The position numbers were made by a program, and so were the translations under genes. A stretch of 64,000 bases of DNA from Volvox africanus (Eukaryota; Chlorophyta; Chlorophyceae; Chlamydomonadales; Volvocaceae): the NCBI GenBank assembly GCA_030268105.1, contig BSDZ01000003.1:3906001-3970000 (forward strand). The letters are read 5' to 3'. This document shows positions 57,133 to 64,000 of the stretch, one piece after another; within the stretch, counting starts at the first letter, position 1, and the number at the start of each line of letters is the position of its first letter. The notes under the pieces were generated by a model, which worked only from the letters and a program-made list of their open reading frames with translations, was not told the DNA's origin and ran no database searches.

Positions 57133-58610
57133 CAATACATGGATTGTAAACTTATCAACGAACGAACATATGTACGGAAGCCGTACAGAGGCGATCTCCA
57201 TCCCTGGCGTGCAGTCACGCAGCGCACCTGCTGATGCTTCAGTCGCAATAACAATGCCAACTCGGGCACATGCCCCCGGAACATGAGTCGCAGCACTGCA
57301 TCGGTATATATGCAGGGTGATGATAGGGAGATGCAAATGTTAGTAGCAGCAGCGTTGGTTGTGATGTCAAGATAGGGAAGTAAGTTGCAGCCTGCAGGCC
57401 TGCGCGCGTGTTGTCGCATGCATGTGTACCGAGCAAGTACAGCAGCAGGGACGAGAGGACGAGTGATGTTTCAGAGCTGTATGTTGTCATCAGCATGCGA
57501 TCTATTTACACCTATCTATCTATTCGCTAGCGACGTATGGCATTATTATCATTTAATCATACACATACATCAAACAATACAGCCAGCGTATCTCACATCA
57601 CCAATATTATCAGTGAGGCTATGAAAGTGATCTGCTCTGTCGCCATCGGCGCCTTCCGCCGTTTATTTTTTTCCCGCGCGCGCGAGGCTGCGGCGGCCGC
57701 CATGTTCTCTAAAAATTTGGCGTGTAGCTCGTTGCGAGTAAATCCCCGACGTATATTGTTAGCTTCTTGATTGGTCACCAGGTAGGGTCCACCGCGGCAT
57801 GTAAGTGTGCGTGGCAATCAAACAAGCTAGATGTATGGGACCGCTGCGTATGGTTTTAGATGTAAGTAGTATCACTGTCGTTGATGTTATCCTTTAAATT
57901 GTTGAAGGTTTAGTGATGTTCTCGATATATTAATGCAAGCTCGCAACAGGCATAAGCCCCCACTGAAAGGGCAGAAGCTTAGTAGCGCAGAATGTCTCGC
58001 TGAAAGGAACGCGAGCTCAAGCTGAAGGGCGAAGGCAAAAGAGAACGAAGGCACGAAGCAGATGCAAGAATGTTTTGAGCCATATATATATATATATATA
58101 TATATATAAGTTCAGAAAAAGGAAAGGAAGAGCTACATGTGAGCCCGGTGTTCCTTCAAGCTTCGGTCCCGCGTCATCTCGCCCGCTCCTACATCGCCCG
58201 CGCATGTATCCCGTTCCCAATCGTTCCTATACGGCTGCTCGTTAAATCAAGTAGTTGCATTATAAATGATGTAATTTATACGAGATGATCATTTTGAATG
58301 GTGGACATAAAGTAATGGCAGAAGCAAAAATCATTTGCTGAAGTGGACGTACTGCTGCTTTTTCAGTCGGAAGAAGAATTGGACGATCATTGACAAGGGG
58401 CATTGACACTCAGATTAAGTTATGGAAAAAATATATATTCTATACAGAACTATGTTAATGGGCCGCTTCTCAAAGCACGTGAACAACGTGTGCGTACACA
58501 CACAGTACACAGAGGTATGGTATGATCGACAGGACACATAGGGGGAAGGCCAGGTACGTCACGTCTGCGTGCCCTTGCAACAAGGCTTCGACTCAGGTTC
58601 CACAGAGGTT

Positions 58611-59283
58611 TCAACGGTGGTTGCATTCAAATGCAACCGAGGCCTCATAAGCAGTCCATGGGCGCCCTTTTGAATCATTCGAATGACTTCCTTGTGCCTG
58701 ATTGGCTTGGGTTCAGTTCACTCGCCCATCGCAGCCACAGCGACGTTAACCACAGGCTCCCCTCTGACCTACCCCCCTTCATGGCGAATATCAAATTTCA
58801 GTTGTGTAGCGTAACCGCCATGGTCGTCGCTAGGATCATATCTCACACCGTCACGCATATACCTTCGTAACCATGGTATAAATATCAGTATTAATCAATG
58901 TGATTCTAAGCTTGCTCCTATATAATTATCCTGTGATGCACACGCGAACTTGCCTTCTCAGGCGCATTTCTCTCAATTATGCATCGATCGTGCAATCATT
59001 TGTGTAATAATATATCAAATGTAATGACTTGTTGAATTACGCAAATTATTGCTAATCAACTACGCATGCCAGCTCAATCCACCCATTGTCAGCTGTTGCA
59101 ATATTGGTAATGCTGGCAGCGCCACGCGTATAATACCGATCTTACATATTTATCATAGCAGAATTATGCAAATGTATATAAAGATATATTTAATGATTAT
59201 AATGCATTTAATTAAGGGTCGGCAATCGTTAAGTAAGGTCGCGTCGACTGACGCATCGACAATAAATGGGCCATAATACAACA
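58611..59283 (-). mobile_element. Decayed gypsy relic, copy B
   Basis: Same relic as 20160-20832, nearly identical, so it was present before the segmental duplication. Confidence 0.65.
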
Positions 59284-59455
59284 AAGCTAACTTTAATCCG
59301 AGTCTCTGAAAAGCCAAAGAAGTGTGTGAATTGTCTGAATCTAAGGTGGGCAGGGGAAAAGGTGATTCAGAGCTGAAACCGTGTGGAACTTAATCGAAGT
59401 GGGACATAACTCTACTGAACGATGTTGACTTCAGGTGAATGAAGCAGTGTCTAAA

Positions 59456-60004
59456 ATGTCTGCAGTCAAGGTGAACGCTGGGAGGGGCATTTAGGCTGAA
59501 TTTTACCAGCACTCCACGTGCAGCGGGAGGACCATTATTCTTTTAAGCTGAGAGAATATGGGCTTCATCATCATTTGAAAGAAAGGTATTTTCCTGAAGG
59601 AAAGAGACCCCTGTGGCAGTATGTCTGCACATTGGTGCTTGTTGGGGCTGCTGATTTGTGCATGTCAGCACGTACTGTGGCATTTGCACGTGATGGTCCA
59701 GCATTGAATTGATGCCCCTTGCTGCCTTGCAGTTGTGGCAGCGGCAGTAGGTTTTGCAGCATTGTCGATGATGGGATGGTTAGGGTAAGCAGCACATGCT
59801 GCAGCGGCAGCGCCAGTGGGAACCTTCTGGGCATATATCAATGGCACCCTATGCTCAGTACGGCAAACCACCATAAAGAGCTGCAGGAGATACGTCTTCT
59901 TTTGCACCAGGGACGAATCTCAGGAGCCAGATTCCCTAATCCCTGATTTATTCAATGGTATCTTTTTACTGTTCGCAGTGTGCGGCGGCCCGGTTGTCGA
60001 TTAG
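59456..60004 (+). CDS. Possible small membrane-protein gene, copy B
   Basis: Same four putative exons as 21005-21553 with no visible change, offset by 38451 bases. The same phase problem between exons 2 and 3 applies. Confidence 0.28.
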
Positions 60005-60153
60005 GCCTGGCCAGGATTTCCTTCCTCATTACCTGGCAGTATGAGAGACATAGCGTGTGTGTGGGGGATAGGGGGGTACATCACCCGTGGCCACTAACCT
60101 GGCAGTCCCTACCTTCCCCGGTATTTCGGGGCACCCTCATCCAGTCTCCCATG

Positions 60154-60505
60154 CACTATAACAAGGAATTCGTGCGTTAGCTCGTGTTAGGCTCGCGTTA
60201 GGGACCCCTAACGCAAGCCTAACGCAAGCTTAACGCGAACTAACGCAAAGCCTAACGAAAAGCCTAACGCAAATCAAACGCATTGCGTTATTGTTTGCGT
60301 ATCGCTAACGCAATCCTAACGCACCTAACGCAATCGCAAATAAACTTTTTTGGGAGGGAACGAAAATGTTTGCATTTACTTTGCGTTAGCTAATGCAACC
60401 TAACGCGAACTTACGCAATGTCAAACGCACCCACATAGATTCTAAGGTGTGCGTTAGGTCTAACGCAACGCAAGCGTTAGAGACCCATACGCAAGCAAAA
60501 ATACA
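60154..60505. mobile_element. Truncated copy of CACTA-1 left end
   Basis: Begins CACTATAACAAGGAATTCGTGCG at the same place as CACTA-1 in copy A, with the same left flank ending ATG, and continues through the GCGTTA-rich subterminal region. It stops abruptly at about 60505 (AAAAATACAT). CACTA-1 therefore inserted before the duplication. Confidence 0.85.
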
Positions 60506-60769
60506 TCAAGTAGTTGCATTATAAATGATGTAATTTATACGAGATGATCATTTTAATTGGTGGACATAAAGTAATGGCAGAAGCAAAAATCATTTGCTGA
60601 AGTGGACGTACTGCTGCTTTTTCAGTCGGAAGTAGAATTGGACGATCATTGACAAGGGGCATTGACACTCAGATTAAGTTATGGAAAAAATATATATTCT
60701 ATACAGAACTACGTTAATGAGCCGCTTCTCAAAGCACGTGAACAACGTGTGCGTACACACACAGTACAG
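60506..60769. repeat. Third partial copy of a duplicated block
   Basis: Matches about 19796-20059 and 58248-58510 in the same orientation with a few changes, ending at ACACACAGTACA. It is joined directly to the truncated CACTA end. Confidence 0.85.
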
Positions 60770-61009
60770 CTTACGTAGGTGCTTGTTGCTGCAAGATTTT
60801 ATCGCCCTGTCATGATACGTATTTCTTTCGTTTCTTTACATTACTAATTTTTTATAAAGTCGTAAGTCGAAGAGGATGTCAACGGTCCTCTGATGCTGTG
60901 AAGCACCGGGCTATAGCTATAGTTTCAGCTTGGTCAAAAAACATAGACGTGCATGTTCTTCTTGTTCGTGCATCTTGTTCGTGAGAGGGTAATGTGGGGA
61001 AGTGAAGTT

Positions 61010-61240
61010 GATCTATTGCCCAACAGAGCGCATGATGTTGCTGACTCCACCTTTGCGAAAAGGAAGAAGCTCTGTCGCCATGCTGTGCTTGATGATCTAC
61101 ATTGGCCTTCTTCAATATCCGCGGGAGACTTGAACGCTATATATGGGAGTTTGTTAAACAGAAGCAATGAGTAATTGTAATGCTTCAAGAAGTGCAAACA
61201 AGTAGTTGACCGATACTTTGTCTGTCCTGCCCTGCCTCCG
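61010..61240. repeat. Dispersed repeat, second copy of 26050-26275
   Basis: Shares blocks with 26050-26275 and then diverges after CTGCCTCCG. The stretch 60770-61009 before it holds nothing I recognise. A (TAT)n tract follows near 61276-61292. Confidence 0.6.
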
Positions 61241-61468
61241 ATCCTTTATACAGTATTACACTTTACTTAGTAATAGTAAGTATTATTATTATTATTTTGT
61301 ATACAATGAATTCTAAAACTAAGTTTGTACAGGATCCAAGTCCAAGCTTCCAAAACCTGATTGTGCCACTGCCTTGTCTGCCAAAAGGGTCAGGACATAT
61401 GTGTGGTCAATATCCGCGCTGGCATGTACATTGCCCAGTAGTCTCGCTGCCGCAAGAACAGGCGTCAT

Positions 61469-61540
61469 GGTGTGGACCCACATGTCCGGTCATGGTGTGG
61501 ACCGCGGATCACGCTTCCTCCCGTCATGGTGTGGACCCGC
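61469..61540. repeat. Short tandem repeat, GGTCATGGTGTGGACC units
   Basis: About three imperfect units of GTCATGGTGTGGACC sit at the truncated 3' end of the family-D gypsy fragment. Confidence 0.6.
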
Positions 61541-63120
61541 AGGTCCGGTCGCCGGCTGATGGCATCAGCCACGACGTTGGTCTTGCCCGGCTTGTGCTCG
61601 ATGACCTAGTTGAATTCCTCGAGCTCCGCAAGCCAGCGCACATGGCGCGGGTTTAACCGGGGTTGCGTTTTGAACGCCGAGACTGCCGAGTAAGGTCACC
61701 GGGTGAGGTCCCTTGAGGTGGTGCCACCAGACACGAAGGCAGTGGACAACCGCGAGCATCTCCCGGTCGTGTGCAGGGTAGTTGCGCTCCGACGGGGTAA
61801 GCTTCAGGCTCTCGTATGCGATCACTCTCTCGACGCCGTCTTGGACTTGGGACAGAACTCCGCCTGTGGCGTAGTCCGAGGCGTCCGTGGTGAGCATGAT
61901 GGGCGCATTGGGGTCTGGGGGTGCCATGACAGGGGCCGAGGTTAGGGTGTCCTTAAGCACTTGGATGCTTGTTCACAGGACTTGGTCCAACTTGGTGATG
62001 GCCTGCTTGTGGCCTTTGCCCGTGTGTCCGGCCAGGAGGTTGGTGAGGGGGTGTGCGATTTCCGCGAAGCCCTTCACCATGCGGCGGTAGTACTGCGCCA
62101 GTCCGAGGAAGGAGCGCAGATCCGTAGGGTAGGCCAATCTTGGATTGCCTTGACTTTGCGGGGGTCGGCGCTGATGCTGTCTTTGCTCACAATGTGGCCT
62201 AGGAAGTCGATCTTGGAAGTCCCAAAGGCGCACTTGGATGCCTTGGCGTAGAGCTGGTGTTCACGTAGCACTTGTAGCACGGTCTCAAGGTGTTGGGCAT
62301 GTTCATCGTCTTGGAGTATGAGGATATCATCAAGGTAGATGAGGACGAAAGTGTCCAGGTAGGGGCGATAGATGTCGTTCATCAGGCGTTGGAACGTGGC
62401 CGGTGCATTGGTGAGACCGAAGGGCATAAGTGTGAACTCGAAGTGTCCGTAGCGTGTGTTGATGGCCGTCTTGGGGATGTCGTGCGCTGCAACTCGGATC
62501 TGGTGGTAACCGGACTGGAGGTCGATTTTGCTGAACACGGCGGCGCCATGTAGTCGATCCAGTAGTTCATCGATGCGAGGCAGGGGATAAGCGTTGCGGA
62601 CGGTGGCCTTGTTGAGGGCCCGGTAGTCGATGCACATGCGCAGTCCGCCATCCTTCTTTTGGGAGAATACCGGGGACCCCTTGTACTGCACCTTGCGTAA
62701 TTTGTCGAGTGCCTTGTCCTCCTCGAGGTGGTCCGTGAATTGGTCGCGCAACCGGGCGAGTGCTTGATCGAAAGTGTAAGCGTGGGACTCGATGTGGGCG
62801 CGCCAGTACAAGCTGGCGTCGCCCGTAAGCAGGTGAGGAAGGGCACATCGGCGTGCCTCAGGCGGGATCTGAAGTCTATCAAAGTACTTGTACTCAAACT
62901 CGTCCCAGGTGTTGGCGTCCTTCTTGGGGTCACCCGCGTAGAGGGCGGGACGCATGTGCTTGACATGTCCTTGAGCAGGGTGTTATGCATGGGGGCGTTC
63001 AAGACTTGGGCGGAAGCGTGATACGCGGCTTGTTGCGCCGCCTGTTGAGCGGCGTGTTGGGCGGCCTGTTGCACCGTGTGGTGCGCAGCTTGTTGTGCTG
63101 TAGCCGCCGACTTGGGGAGC
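61510..63120 (-). pseudogene. Ty3/gypsy family D gag-RT-RNase H fragment
   Basis: Reading leftward: a Gln/Ala-repeat Gag N-terminus (AAQQAAQQAAYH), a frameshift, then Gag core ([32 protein letters not shown]). An abrupt join follows to RT ([18 protein letters not shown]), so protease and the gag end are deleted in frame. RT continues with [13 protein letters not shown] and YLDDILI, and after a frameshift RNase H (TDASDYATGGVL, HDREMLAVVHCL). A further frameshift precedes KPGKTNVVADAISRRP. Integrase is missing. It is a different family from G1-G3. Confidence 0.9.
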
Positions 63121-63150
63121 TCGAAAAAAAACGAGGATTCGGATCTTGAA

Positions 63151-63162
63151 GGTCTCGATCCA
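63151..63162 (-). other. Family D primer binding site
   Basis: The coding strand reads TGGATCGAGACC one base after the LTR end, a plausible tRNA 3'-end complement different from that of G1-G3. Confidence 0.5.
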
Positions 63163-63163
63163 G

Positions 63164-63562
63164 TGTAACAGAGGGGTCGCCTAGCTGTTAGGTGTAGCCA
63201 TAAGGCGAGCTCCGAGTCATTGTGCCGTAGGGCACGCGGCGCAAGGGTGACTCCTTGTAGCTTACATTATAGTAATATTTACGAAGAAGATGTGTCTGTC
63301 TCACTTACCCAGGCGCCTTAAATAGCGCTGCCTGGCTCATACGGGAGCCTTACGTCTATTCGAAAACTGGCGCGCATTCTACAACTGACTCCGTTGTACG
63401 AATGCTCGCATGCAAGAAGTTCCAAGCGACTTGTCCAAGTTCTATGCGTTAGATTTATGATAACTAATCTATTATAACGCAATTAAGTTATTGTCATAAA
63501 AGCCAAATACGACAAGTCAGTTTCACTCGTTCTGGCGCTTCTGCGCCATTCGCCCTGTTACA
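63164..63562 (-). repeat. Family D 5' LTR, 399 bp
   Basis: The ends are TGTAACAGAGGG and CGCCCTGTTACA, giving TG...CA with an inverted CTGTTACA/TGTAACAG. It stands at the 5' end of the minus-strand fragment. No second copy is in the window, so the element is 3' truncated. Confidence 0.75.
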
Positions 63563-64000
63563 CCACATGAACCTGTCCCCAAGCAGGCCCGGGGGATGGA
63601 CACGGCTGCCAGCCAGTGGGAGCATTCAAGGACATAAATACATGTAACATACAACCAAGGTATCTTGTGTCTTTCTTTGAAGCTTAGGCCGGCTCCAGGC
63701 GGAGGAGGTTTTGCCTTGACTCCTTTTTCCGTCTTCCAGTGCTAGCCTGGTTGAAGTTGTTTTTGCTCAAGGGAATTAGAGGTGGTGCACGTCTCCGTCC
63801 TTAGCCTTGCTGTTTGTGGGGAGGCGTGCGAGGCTCTTGAAGAGAGAGTTTCAAACGGCGCGCAAGGAGAGTGCTTCGGTCGGCTAGCAGTTGTCGCCTT
63901 GTCGGCTTTCCCTCGCTTTCCCTAGTTCACCTCCCCAGCACAGGGCAAGGCATGTGGTGTGGGTTTTTTAGCGGCCTTTCCTTTACCGGACTGCTGCAGA
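63563..64000. other. Right edge, unassigned
   Basis: Flank of the family-D LTR. No gene or repeat recognised. Confidence 0.35.

Larger units (their letters stand above)
26488..60505. repeat. Segmental duplication, copy B (expanded by insertions)
   Basis: Same content and order as 16208-22045. It was interrupted by a solo LTR (27722-28530), CACTA-2 (29131-49666, itself carrying G1 and G2), G3 (49892-56224) and an 85-bp insertion (57048-57132). It breaks off inside its copy of CACTA-1 at about 60505. LTR-B is longer here (622 versus 301 bp), so copy A lost that part. Confidence 0.85.

Overview
The window looks like nuclear DNA of a eukaryote, most likely a green alga (Chlorophyta; tentative). 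The grounds are short GT-AG introns in conserved housekeeping genes, an SPPPP-type hydroxyproline-rich protein exon, chromodomain Ty3/gypsy retrotransposons and a short TTTAGGG-type telomeric tract. I saw no bacterial operons, CRISPR arrays or rRNA, and recognised no tRNA gene.

The left 13 kb is gene territory. A coiled-coil protein gene runs on the minus strand (484-3455, 5' end unresolved). Divergent from it is a 12-exon CPSF73 gene, the pre-mRNA 3'-end endonuclease (4267-10252). Convergent with CPSF73 is a two-exon eIF3e gene (12736-11318).

From about 13.8 kb rightward the window is a nested transposon landscape. A segment of about 5.8 kb is present twice: copy A at about 16208-22045, and copy B at about 26488-60505 once its later insertions are counted. 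The shared segment carries an old gypsy 3' end, a proline-rich (HRGP) exon, a decayed gypsy relic, a possible small membrane-protein gene and the left end of a CACTA-type DNA transposon. Copy B was then interrupted by a solo LTR (27722-28530), a second CACTA element (29131-49666), a Ty3/gypsy copy G3 (49892-56224) and an 85-bp insertion (57048-57132). Copy A preserves the empty site for each.

The second CACTA element is itself interrupted by two 7471-bp Ty3/gypsy copies in opposite orientation: G1 (minus, 31974-39444) and G2 (plus, 41499-48969). G1, G2 and G3 belong to one family with 824-bp LTRs, an initiator-Met-like primer site, a purine tract, gag, and pol with protease, RT, RNase H, integrase and chromodomain.

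Two features of this family stand out. First, a small spliced ORF of about 120 codons lies between the LTR and gag, overlaps the gag start, and shows mostly synonymous changes between copies. Second, gag and pol lie in one frame separated by a single TAG followed by a conserved stem, which suggests readthrough. Each copy carries a lesion: G1 and G2 share a stop inside the chromodomain, G1 also has a protease DTG to DTS change, and G3 has lost integrase but keeps the chromodomain. The far right holds a different, truncated gypsy fragment with one 399-bp LTR (61510-63562).
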